Assembly: GCA_022575985.1 (NCBI GenBank)
Contig: JAKSXM010000132.1
Coordinates: 10,540,001-10,604,000 of the forward strand
DNA length: 64,000 bases
Direction: 5' to 3'
From: Anagrus nilaparvatae
Lineage: Eukaryota > Arthropoda > Insecta > Hymenoptera > Mymaridae
Part shown: positions 1-10,497 of the stretch, one piece after another
Numbering within the stretch: position 1 is the first letter of the stretch
Layout: every line of letters starts with the position of its first letter
Made by a program: the position numbers and the translations under genes
The notes under the pieces: generated by a model
What the model saw: only the letters and a program-made list of their open reading frames with translations
The model's database searches: none
Told to the model about the DNA's origin: nothing

Positions 1-1900
1 TAAACTATTAGGACTATAATGAGGCACTTCTGAAAATTATGCACTTTTTTTATGGGGACTTAAATTCTCTAGATTAAAAAATACCAAAAAAATTGCATAT
101 CGAGTTTATAAAACGAAGTTTAAGTTATGAAATCACTAGCCCAATAACAAGATTCATAATAGGCCTTGAAGTCTCTAAGTCTATAGTACTAAAATAGTAA
201 TTTAGAAATTATTTAAAACAGTATCATTGGTGTTTTGACTCTAAAAAAAATTATTTTAAGCAGGGATCATTTCTCGCAGTTTCATTTTTTCAAAGTGAAC
301 AAACGAATTCCATATAATTCCATATAATTTAAGATTTCCTTGTTTAAAACTCGATTTCCGCCAGCATATTGATTTATACGTGTCCTGGATGTCCACAAAA
401 TTTTGGAACGTTAACGGCTGATCTGCAATTTAAATATTTTATCTCCAAAAAAAATCTAAAAAAGAAAAGAAAACTATTTTTTTTCATTTAATTAGAAATA
501 TGTACCCAAATAATTTTTTATCCGTAAAAAGCAGCCTTTTATTTCTCTGTAAATTCCGAAACATCAAAATCATTTTTTTTTAGGAAATAAAAATTGGACT
601 TAACATCTTTTTTAGATGAATTTGAGTAAAATCTTAAATTGACGATAACTTGGCTAAATTTAATCGTAAAAAGAAAAGTTTTTTTTTCTTTTGTTCAGAT
701 TTTTTACCTATTTTTTTAAAATTTTATTTACCTAAAAAGTTATTTCGAAAATTCGGGGTAGCTCAGATAGGAAAAACACGATTTTTGACTTAAAAGTGGC
801 AAATCTTTTTGGCATCCATCGCCTATTTCATGTTCACGTATTTTTTTTGTATTCTATAGGGTTTAAACTACCAGAAAATCATGGTGGCAGTCGCGGCCTC
901 GTCAATTTTTTTTTCTTTATTTTTGGTGCTCATAAAACGTACTTTCCTGTAGAAATGCACATAATGCATATAACCACTCCAGTTGTGCGTATGTAACAAT
1001 CATAATCTGACAACTCACGTTCAAATCCGATTGCTGGCAAAAATGTTTTTATTTTCTTGATTAAATAATTTATTGAGCAAAATTTTTATTTTAAAATAAA
1101 AATATTTTAATTAATTTAACAAAAGAAAACAAAACTGGGTGTTACTAGTCCTCAACACGTACAAATAGAATTTGTTACCTGGCGCCTTTGTAGGATATGC
1201 AGCTGGATGTTTTCTGAAGCTTTTTGCGCCTTCAAACCCGAACTGTATAATTTCAATTTAAAAAGGTTAAATAAAAGTACTATATAAAAGAGATTTTTTC
1301 TAAAATTATCTGAGTCAACCCAATGTCATTGAAACTATTTATTTTACATGATTTTTATATTTTTGCATAAAAATGTTTATTTCTTGAAGCACCAATGCAC
1401 TGAATGAAATTTTTTTTTCTTGAAATTGAAAAATAAAATTCTGAATTTAATAAACCAAAAAATTTTTTTAAAATTTTAATTCTTTTCAGAAAATAATCAA
1501 AATTGAAATGTTGAAACAAAAAAATTTTATAAATAGCATGAAAAAATTATATTTTATCCATGGGCGTAAGAAAAGAATGTCCCAAATCGTATAATATAAA
1601 TTTATTAACGTACGATCTAGAACATTTTTTATTTTTACTAAGTGAACATTTTTACTAAGTGAAAATTTTTACGCCCTTGGTTAATAATGTACAATGGTTT
1701 TATATTTTTTTATATTTTATACAAAAATAAAGATAAGCGTAGTTTAGGCAGTGTCAAATCAAAAAAAGCTTTTTGGAAGAGAAAGGGGCTAATAAATTTG
1801 TTAGATTTTAAAATAATAATACCAAATAATAAAGAGCAATACGAGCGAAAGAAATTTAAAAATGGCTATCTATACCATACGAGAGGGTACTAGAGGCAAA
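1..1900. other. AT-rich DNA without a recognisable gene
   Basis: Both strands hold only short frames broken by homopolymer runs. The peptides are low-complexity Phe/Lys/Ile translations with no domain I recognise. No splice-linked exon chain, RNA gene or clear transposon end is visible. Around 1561-1690 a stretch ending in an 'ACGCCCTTGG' motif weakly resembles the dispersed repeats at 45.66 and 57.18 kb. Confidence 0.6.
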
Positions 1901-2189
1901 GGGATCGTGATATTTAAATTAAGAAAACTCAGGGTCAAGCGTGAGCTGGTATTCTCCTCTAGCTAAGAAAAAACTTGAGGGGACAACTAGTTCACGCACA
2001 CGGATACCTGGGGGTAAGGCTTTATTTAATGGTAAAACAATATTAAAAAAAAAAAAAAAACTTAAAAAGGTTATTTCGGAAAGATGCTTTACTTTACAGA
2101 AAAAAATCGATGGCCCTGAAAAGGGCCGATTGAAAATCCTCCCTTACCAAGTCGTCAATTCTATTTCCTCTTCTTAATAAAATTATTAT

Positions 2190-2801
2190 ACCGGTATGAG
2201 AATGACCGTTATTATTTTCTTTCTTTTTCTCTCTCGTTGCCCTTTTTTCTATTGGTTCTCCGGTGCGCTTTACTTAGCCCGCCGAAGTCTTTATATATAG
2301 GGTTAGAGTAAATTCGCGTCATTCAGAGAGAGGCTTTGCTTTGGACCACATCGCATCGAGTCGCTTGCTGATTTTTGCTGCCGTTGGTGCCGCTGCTCCT
2401 GATTTCATTTTTGCTTTGCCGTTGCCGTTCTCAAGGAAGGCTGTTGTGTGAGTGTGCACGAAAGAGATACTGAAGGTATTTGGTTCTTCTGTGGGGCTTG
2501 GCCAAGCTCGAGGTCATAGTTGGGACCTCTGGACGCCTAGTGTGCGTCAGTTCAGCCGTTGGGGCTGTCGTTGGCTGCAGGTTGCAGGCCAGACATTAGG
2601 ACTAGGACTTTCAGAGTCACCAGGTATTTTTTAGTATTTTGTGTATATGAGTGTGCATGTGAGTGAATGAAATTTATTTTAATATAGGTGAGAATTTTTG
2701 AGTGAGAACTTACAAAGCAAAGCCAACCGGCCCTTTTTAGGGCCACAAAATTTAACGTAATATTCATACAAAGTTCTTGCACCAGAGTATTAAAATTAAC
2801 A
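2190..2801 (+). repeat. Probable solo LTR of a BEL/Pao element
   Basis: This GC-richer island has the layout of the BEL LTRs elsewhere in the window. A TATA box (TATATATAG near 2292) is followed about 27 bases later by an initiator-like TCATTC. A small hairpin GGCCCT-tttt-AGGGCC lies near 2730. A tail matches the 5' LTR of the element at 20374-26916 (TTTAACG, then ACTT.CACCAG) and ends in TTAACA at 2801. No gag-pol follows or precedes it, so it is read as a solo or truncated LTR. The left boundary is uncertain because I found no clear TGTT start with a matching target duplication. Confidence 0.6.
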
Positions 2802-2980
2802 AAAGTAAAATTTTCTATGTTTTTTTATGAAAATTGTAAAAAAAAATAAAAGAATTAACAAAAAAAATAGAAAAATAAAAATAATAAACATGGATAATAT
2901 ATTTTCAAAGTTTTATATCAAGCATTATCTTCTGTTTTCCAAGATATTACAAGATAGTTCAATATAAACAAATTATAAAT

Positions 2981-5900
2981 TTAATTATTAATTAGTACAT
3001 TTATTAATGTTTTATAAACAATCTTATAAGCGTCATAAGCTAACAAATAGTCAACATGTGAAAAACGCGTTTCATTTAATTTTATATTATAAAGACGTTC
3101 AACTTGAAGTGAATTAACCAATTTATCTATATCCTAAAATAAATAATTCATTAATTTTTTGTTATTTTAAATATTTAAAATAAAACTCAACTTGATTACA
3201 CACTTACTTTAAAATTAGTCATGTCATCATTTACTGCCCAAAACGCGGTGATAGGCGTTTTAATTTTTTTTAAATCATATTCTGAAGATTTAGAACTATT
3301 ATAAATCTTCAAATTTTTTTTCATTCCATAATTGTATTGTCGAAATTCACCAGTTTTTACAAATTGGCATAAATGTTTCACTGTTTTCATAGATAAGCCT
3401 GTAGTAATTGCCTGAATAACTTCAGGTATAAACCTCTAAAAAATAAAAATTTATATCTATAAATATAAAATTTTTTTAATAATATAACATTCTTACAGAT
3501 AATTGATTTGACGTAATTCTTTCAAAAGCATATATATTTTTACTGCATTTTTCTTGACGGAAGAAAATTCGACATAAATAAAATCTAATGCAATTTATTT
3601 TCGTCAATGATGGAAAAACTTCACCATTTCTAAATAAAACCTAGAAATAAATTTTTGTTACTCTATTTGAATGGGATATTCTTTTGAAAACAAGGATCTT
3701 ATCCTTTTTTGAGAACCATTTAATGCACAACAAAAACGAGTCTGCAACATTTTACAGTGACAAAAATTGATAGTAGAATAAGTAGTGCAAAAACTTCTTA
3801 TTAAATAAACTGTTTTAAGACTAGAATATAATTATAAAGCGAAGCACTATATTATACCGAGAAAATTTCCAGTTCTAGTCGACACAGATCAGAGGAAACT
3901 AGATATTTATCTATCAGCTTTCAAATTTAAAACATAAGTTTTTTTTATCACTTAGATGAACTGTATAAAGAGCATCCCGGAATATTAGGGGAAAATCTGC
4001 ACCAAAATGATATCTAAAAAACCTTTTACAGATTGTTTATACATAAAAAAATAATAAGTTCCCCGTTGGAATTTTGCCCCTAACTGCACTTCATGGGGCA
4101 GGGGGGGGGGCAAAAACGTGTTTTTTTTCACTTTTTTTTTTTTTAAACCTGTCAAAAATTCATATCTCTGGTTCCTTAGTACCAAAATAGGTCTACATGG
4201 TCTTAAAAGATTTGTCTTTGATACATTTTTCACATACAAAAATCAAAAAATAATTATGCCCACTTTAGGAACCCTTAAATTCAAAAATATTTAATACTAA
4301 CATTAAAAATTTTACTTTAAAATTCAATTATTTTGCTATATCAAAAATTACCTCTCTGGAAAATTTATATGTTTTTTATCTATCAGAGCCCTTCAAAATG
4401 AGCCTAGTTAGAGCAAATTTGAGCCGCGGAAACCGTCAAAATTTCAAAAAAACCAAAATTTTTTGTGGGGTTTTTTTTGAAGATAACAAGGGGATTGTCA
4501 ACTGTTTGGGAATACGATTTGCTTCTAACTTTCAAAACAGGTTGCGGTAGTTGAAAAAACATCCTTCATACCCTCAGTTTACCTGAATGAGCCTCCTAAT
4601 CCTAGAAATTAGACCCTTCAGCAGGACTATATGCTATATAAGATAGGACTTTTTAGGCTATCTTCAAATGGCACTTCTACCTTGTAATTAAACCAAATAC
4701 CTTCCGGTTAGTCTCATTTTTTTGAGTATTTATCACCTTTTGACCCCCGTAAACCGTATTTTTTTATCAGTAATTCTCTTACCGTTATAGTCAGTAAACC
4801 AAATGAACATATTTGGCCAAAAATGACCAATTTTCAAATTGCTGCAAAAATCTTATATGGCATATAGTCCTGCTGGAGGATATAATTTCTAGGACCAGGA
4901 GGCCCATTCAGGTAAACTGAGGGTATGAAGGATGTTTTCTCAATTACCACAACCTGTTTTGAAAGTTAGAAGCAAACCAAACAGTTGACAATCCCCTTGT
5001 TATCTTTAAAAAAACCCCATAAAAAATTTTGGTTTTTTTGAAATTTTGACGGTTTCTGCGGCTCAAATTTGCTCTAACCAGGCTCATTTTGAAGGACTTT
5101 GATAGATAAAAAACATATAAATTTTCCAGAGTTAATTTTAACATGATACATGTTTATAGGGAGGGGGGGTACTTTAATTAGCCATCTTTAATATTCGGGG
5201 TACTTCAGAAATTGAAAATTAAGGGAGGGGGTCAAATTTGTCCTATTTAAGGGGGGTGGTCAAATTTGTCCTATTTAAGAGGGGAAGTCAAATTTGTCCT
5301 ATTGAAAGGGGATGGCCAATTTGTCCTATTCAAGGGGGGTGGTCAAATTTGTCGTTTTTAAGGGGGGGTCAAATAAGACTTAAGGAGTTAGAATAATATC
5401 GATTTAGGGACTTGGAATAATTCAGGTTCAGGGAATCAAAATAGTTTGGGTTTAAAATCTTAACAGCTAGTAAGGTAATAATTACAAATTATAAAATTAG
5501 AAAATTGTATTGTAATGTTGAGTAACATTTGTATTATATCTAGTCCTCATTTGGAAGTAAACATGTTCCATGCATTTAGGTTGTGTTTACACAAACCGGT
5601 TATAAGTTTTTGATATAGCAAAATAATTGAATTTTGAAATAAAATTTTTAATGTTAGTATTAAATATTTTTGAATTTAAGGGTTCCTTAAGTGGGCATAA
5701 TTATTTTTTGACTTTTGTTTGTGAAAAATGTATCAAATACAAATCTTTTAAGACCATGTAGACCTATTTTGGTACTAAGGAACCAGAGATATGAATTTTT
5801 GACAGGTTTTTGAAAAAAAAGAGAAAAAAAACACGTTTTTGCCCCCCCTGCCCCATGAAGTGCAGCTGGTGGCAAAATTCCAACGGGGAACTTATTATTT

Positions 5901-7562
5901 TTTTATGTATAAACAATCTGTAAAAGGTTTTTTAGATATCATTCTGGTGCAGATTTTCTCCTAATATTCCGGGATGCTCTTTTGGCCAAAACACAATATT
6001 TCGAAAAGTAATATTTTATGTACACTAGAAAGTTAGCTTCGCTCTATCTGTTTTCAATGGCTACTAGTTATTTTAAGCTCTGATAAGAAAGATATAACTT
6101 AAAAGTGCTGAATTTTGGCTATCAGAAACCAGAGGAATTTAATTTTACATTTAAACTTTGCAAACAAAACAGGTAATTTATTATTTTATAATAAATATTT
6201 ATTTTACATACTTCTATTTCTGTAATTAGTTTAGCTAATATTTGAAGCCCTTTGTTATTTGAATTTTTAATGTAAACTACTGGCGATAAACATATCGTTT
6301 CTTTTATTTTGATAGCTATTTCCGGTTTCTCACTTGCAAATATAAAAAATATTGTTGTGCCTAGAGAATGACCAATATAAGTAATCTTATCATTTTTATT
6401 GATTTCTGATATGTAATTTAATTCAGCTGGCAGATCATAAATTCCCATTTCATGCATACTAAATAGTTCAAAGTATTAAATTTTAAGTATTATTTGCATA
6501 TATCAGTCTAGCAAATAAAAAAAAATTTTTGGAATTTTAATTACTGAGTGAGGTTAGTGGCTATTATTATAAACATGAAATTCTTAAAATAACATTTAAT
6601 CAGTTCCAACTATTAACTACAAATGTGCTCTGTTATAATTGGCAATGAACAAAAAAGGTTATTTTATTTTTTTGGTAAATTGCTTCTAATATTTTACTGC
6701 TAATAAAAAATTTCTTAAATTTTTAATTATTGTATAAAGGTATAACATTTTCCAAATAATAATATTTCTAAAGTATATAATTCATTTAGTACTTCTATGA
6801 AGCATTTAAAAATTAGTTTTATGAGATTCCATAGTTATATTTGGCAGTACTCAAAAAGAATTATTTAAGCTATTATTTTAGAATATTATTTAGTAAGCGT
6901 CCATTCAGTTCCTAATTAATATTTTAAAGTTGAAAAAAAATTTTTTTAATTTGTAAATAAATACGTATTTATACATATGTAACTAATATACATACCTGAA
7001 ATCCCAATATTTCCTATTTGTAGAAGAATATATTTTATGTTTTCTTGAATAAATATTACCTCTCATATTTCCAAACCATACATCATATCCAAGATCAGAT
7101 AAAATATAAGCTAAATATTAAAATTTTATTTAAAAGATATATTAAACTCAAGCTTTTTTACAATATTTACGAAGTGAATTATTTCTGCCATTAAATAAAA
7201 ATGTTGCTGATGATGACATTATACCATGTTGTAAAAATACAGGTCTTGCATTTGGCGATTTTGATGGAATACGATGCATTTCTAATATGTAGCCATCTTC
7301 AGTTGTAACATTATGAATTTCTGCTTGATAACCATCTCTTTCTATTATTTTAGGCTACAAAAATATATTTTGTTATAATTTTTTTTCTAAACACTTTTCA
7401 TAAGATAAAATATACTGTTGTCCAAAAATTTGATGAGGTAATGTATCTGTATGAAATTCCACTAGTTGCTTTCACAAACTGTATAACTTTTTTTCCAGTT
7501 GATTCAGAAGAAGTTAGTTTTACAACTATTAATAATGATATTAATGTTTTAACTAATCTCAT
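2981..7562 (-). CDS. Acid lipase (lipase 3 / gastric-lysosomal lipase family), seven exons
   Basis: This is a complete spliced gene for a 405-residue secreted alpha/beta-hydrolase that would cleave triglycerides or cholesteryl esters. Coding exons on the minus strand are 7562-7416, 7354-7171, 7110-6996, 6458-6212, 3640-3497, 3435-3208 and 3133-2981. All introns are GT-AG and all phases join without a stop. Exon 1 gives a signal peptide (MRLVKTLISLLIVV...). Exon 2 has the family N-terminal block (PKIIERDGYQAEIHNVTTED) and the HG oxyanion region (FLQHGMM). Exon 4 carries the nucleophile elbow GHSLG with Ser180. Exon 6 has the acidic member (VND, Asp349) and exon 7 the catalytic His381 (FSHVDY). 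Length matches the family (about 400 aa). Intron 4 (2.57 kb) holds a foldback transposon; the four introns 1, 2, 5 and 6 are 60-74 bp. Start choice: the first ATG giving a hydrophobic signal peptide. Tissue role (gut, lysosome or venom) cannot be told. The product family is secure; exact UTRs are not visible. Confidence 0.93.
3967..5983. mobile_element. 2-kb foldback element inside lipase intron 4
   Basis: The two ends are inverted copies beginning AAAGAGCATCCCGGAATATT. The pairing continues inward for most of the element: 3967 to about 4650 pairs with about 4850 to 5983, leaving a loop of roughly 200 bp. The right arm is split by a later insertion at about 5140-5608 that the left arm lacks, which shows the order of events. 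No transposase-like frame is present, so this is a non-autonomous hairpin element. The target duplication is not clear. It lies wholly within an intron of the lipase gene and leaves the exons intact. Confidence 0.85.
5140..5608 (+). repeat. G-run repeat family, copy A (nested insertion)
   Basis: It interrupts the right arm of the surrounding foldback element. It begins near ACATGATACATGTTTATAG and ends at ...CACAAACCGGTTATAAG. Inside are about five tandem units of roughly 28 bp (5220-5370), each a G-run followed by GTCAAATTTGTCC. Diverged units containing TTTAGGGACTTGGAATAA follow, and then a subterminal AACATGTTCCATG palindrome. Relatives occur at about 30.96-31.45, 40.59-40.93, 53.70-53.97 and 55.25-55.43 kb. 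No coding capacity. Confidence 0.8.
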
Positions 7563-8099
7563 TATTTTTAAATTATTTAAAAAGATTCTTAATGTGATAA
7601 AATTTATTAAGAAAACTAAAGAGCCAGCTACATAAATTTACAAAATAATAAAACTAATAAATTATAATTTTAATGAAACAAAAAATTTGAATAAACTAGT
7701 TTCTATACTTCCTTATTGATAATCATTTATAATTTAAATTTACTATTCTAATTTTGAGAGGTCTATATTATTTTCCTTAGTAGAGAACATGGTTGGAATC
7801 GTAGTGGAAAAAAAGCATTTTAAAATTCGTATTAAAAACTTTTAAGAATGTACTATTAGTAATTAGTTTTCATTCAACAATTTTCACCGAATTTGTTGGT
7901 TTACTGATTATTATGAAAGAGTTTCCCTAAATAGTTTTGATCTAAATTGTATTTTGTCAAATAACGTGTAAAGATATATTAATAAATTGATCCAATGAAA
8001 AACATTTAGACTTAAGTGACTTTTTATGAGTGAATTATTTACTATCAGCTTTTCTGCCCATGCTTTAACTCTTGAAAATCAGTTTTAACATCAATAGAA

Positions 8100-8340
8100 C
8101 TATGGAAAAATAAAGATTACGTACTTGGATTAGTTGAGTTGCTATATTAAAGACTAATTGTACAAATATCTTTTCTGTTGATTTTAAAAAAGATAGCTTT
8201 ACAATTAATAACAATGATAATCAAGTTTTGATAAATCACATTATTTTTAAATTATACGAAAAAATTATAATTATGATAAAATTAAGAAAACTAAAGAGCA
8301 AGCTAAATAAAATAATAAATTATAATTTTTCATTTCATGA
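8100..8340 (-). pseudogene. Decayed duplicate of the lipase promoter and first exon
   Basis: This stretch aligns base for base with 7440-7667, the lipase upstream region plus exon 1. It includes the ATG (now at 8241, minus strand) and the signal-peptide region. Upstream, both copies share 'AAGAAAACTAAAGAGC' and the same AT-rich run. In this copy the frame is broken by substitutions and small indels soon after the ATG, and no exon 2 equivalent follows downstream. It is therefore a partial tandem duplication relic, not a gene. Confidence 0.7.
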
Positions 8341-8509
8341 TTTAAATATGGTGCACTTTCTGCCCGCAAATCTATGCTCCAAAGTCGCTTTTTTTTTTCT
8401 TTTTTTTTTCTAGGGAAGAAAGTGAGATCTTTCAACCAGTAGTTATAACAGAATATACACTTATCAAACTATAGCTTTTTTTTTTTAATTTTAAATTAAA
8501 TATTTTATT

Positions 8510-8609
8510 GCTTTAAAAAAAAAAACAGATTCTCGTGTCGGTATCGATCCGGGGACCTTCAAAGGTATATATTACAAATCCAACACGCTAACCACTGCAC
8601 TATCGTTGC
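8510..8609 (-). ncRNA. tRNA-Thr-like pseudogene or SINE head
   Basis: On the minus strand the sequence starts GCAACGATAGTGCAGTGG, an A-box-like promoter (TAGTGCAGTGG). A threonine-type anticodon loop TTTGTAA (TGT) and a B-box-like GGATCGATACC follow. A run of T that would stop RNA polymerase III begins about 15 bases after the B box. The acceptor ends do not pair, the T stem has mismatches and the anticodon stem is poor, so it is not a working tRNA. A tRNA-derived SINE head is the alternative. Confidence 0.55.
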
Positions 8610-8760
8610 ATATGCATTAAAATCGAATTTTGATGATCATATGCTATGAATATTTTTTTGAGATATGTAAATTATTGAATATTTATGTAATTATAATCTT
8701 ATTATTTTTTATTTTTGCATCAAGTGCACCAATTTACTTCTAAAAATAAAAAACCATGTG

Positions 8761-8893
8761 CTTGCAACGGGGCGAGAGAATTATAATATAACTTGTTGAC
8801 GAGAGAGGATGCTCGGTAATCTGACTCTTGTCAGTTTACCTCTCGTCCGATCCCGTCAACTCGTCAGATATAATTCTCTTTCCCCCCTTGCAA
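8761..8893. repeat. Three-tier imperfect inverted repeat
   Basis: The outer arms share CTTGCAA, then AGAGAATTATA and GTTGACG. An inner pair is GACGAGAGAGG with CCTCTCGTC. The centre is CTGAC-tctt-GTCAG. It is clearly GC-richer than the flanking DNA. It may be a small MITE or a structured RNA; nothing coding is seen. Confidence 0.65.
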
Positions 8894-9001
8894 AGCAAAT
8901 AGATATTTTTTTAATAAAAAATTTGAGCGAACCACTTTTTAATTGTTTTCCTTGTTGAAAACAATTTATAATTTAAAAAAAAATGTTTACCTTTTAATTA
9001 A

Positions 9002-9700
9002 GGGGGGCGGGTCCTTTACTGACAAGAAGAAAAAGGGATTTTCGTTTGTATTTTTGGGGTAGAAATAATTAACTTAGATACATGAAAATTGTTGCAAATG
9101 AAAGATAATTTATTAATGAATACAATTTTATTATTATTATTTTTTTTTAATATAGACGGCGCTGATGGTTTCTATTCCCGCGTAAGACCTTTTTTTGCTT
9201 ATGCGCAGTCTAGTGACTGCCAGGATCATCTTAAACACACGAAACTGAAAAATTTTATTTCTTTAATCATATATTTTCCATATGATTGGAGTAAAATTTT
9301 TATTTTTTCAAAATTGAAAAGGTTATTCAACTCCAAAAAAAAAAATACTGATTTATCAGTTTTCTTTTGTTAATAAAAAAATGTCAGAAGCCAATATTCA
9401 AAATCCCTTTCATTTATATTCTTAAAAATATTATCAGTAACATTTATACAAATTTTCGTGATGATTGGTTGAGTAAATTTTGAGCTATACTGCACGCAAC
9501 TTGAAAAGACGTTTTTTTCGGAAATAGCAATTTTCAGCGCCATATTTAATTTATAAAAAAAATTTTTTTTTAAATTGTATTTTTAAATAAATTTCCTTTC
9601 ATTTGCAAAAACTTTCAACTGTTTAAGTTAATTATTTCTACCCGAAAAAATTAAACAAAAAAACCTTTTTTTGCTGTTGTATGTAAAGGACCCAGCCCCC
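9002..9700. mobile_element. TTAA-flanked terminal-inverted-repeat element, non-autonomous
   Basis: About 105-bp inverted ends begin GGGGG(G)C.GGGTCCTTTAC. They share TAGAAATAATTAACTTA and GCAAATGAAAG further in. TTAA lies at both outer edges (8998-9001 and 9701-9704), the target duplication known for piggyBac-type insertion. The G-rich tips are not the usual piggyBac CCC start, so the superfamily is unsure. The interior is AT-rich without a transposase. Confidence 0.75.
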
Positions 9701-9758
9701 TTAAAGTAAAAAATTTAGAACTTAAGGGTACCTTCTCCCAGTTTTGAATAAAAATAAC

Positions 9759-10373
9759 TGTTTTAAAGTAATATAAGTTTTATAATTTCTAGTTTGATAA
9801 TTTAGTTTTATATTTTTTACTTGAGAAATAACTATCAATAATACGTTTTAAATCCCGCGGAAATAATCCACACGCTTTAGAGTAAGGCTAGTTTTGATAA
9901 TATCCGGAAGTCAAAGTAGAGGGACCCGCAATCTTACGCAATGATAAACTCTATAAATATATCCCGCGCGCGGCCCTCGCTCTCACTTGCCCTCGCTCTC
10001 ACTCGCCCGCGATTTTAGCTGGAAGGAACTTCGTACACTCTGTTTGCTGTCAAAGTGCGTTTGTCTATCTTCGTCGCTCTCGCTGATTTGTTGGCTGTGT
10101 GTTGGAGCAGAAGCTGGGAAGACGTGCTAAAGCGGTAGCTTTTAACGTCGGGGTTTGGCCAAACCAGAGACAGAAAAGTCTGTCTAACAGCCACTGTAGG
10201 CTGTGGTCGGTTGTTCTGACAAGCCGGACCGCCAGGGGCTTCTGAAAGATCTTCTACGAGTCTTATCTATTTTATATAAGGTATTTGTGATTTTGTGTGT
10301 ATGTGTGTCTATGAGCAAATGTTGGTAAAGGTTGTGTGTTTTAGGAAGTAAATAGCAGCAAAAATCGGCCCAC
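9759..10373 (+). repeat. BEL-1 5' LTR, 3' end deleted
   Basis: It starts TGTTTTAAAG and matches the LTR at 16097-16717, with about a dozen substitutions and one 16-bp length difference. It stops at CGGCCCAC, where the other copy continues into the LTR end and the primer-binding site. About 100 bp, including the primer site, is missing here. Confidence 0.85.
9952..9959 (+). promoter_or_regulatory. TATA box of BEL-1 5' LTR
   Basis: TATAAATA is followed 30 bases downstream by an initiator-like TCACTT (9982). This spacing suits a Pol II core promoter in the LTR. The same box is kept in the second LTR at 16290. Confidence 0.6.
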
Positions 10374-10497
10374 TTTCAAATATATATTTTTTCTATATTT
10401 TTCTACATATTTTCCATATTTTTATTTCTGATTTTTATGAATTTCCTCAAAATCGCTCACGTTTTATGTGTACTTTTATATAAGGAAATCGTATAAT

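Noticed and set aside
9089..9373. 94-aa plus-strand frame inside the TTAA-flanked element
   Set aside because: Low-complexity Phe/Lys/Leu composition set by A/T runs, and no transposase motif.
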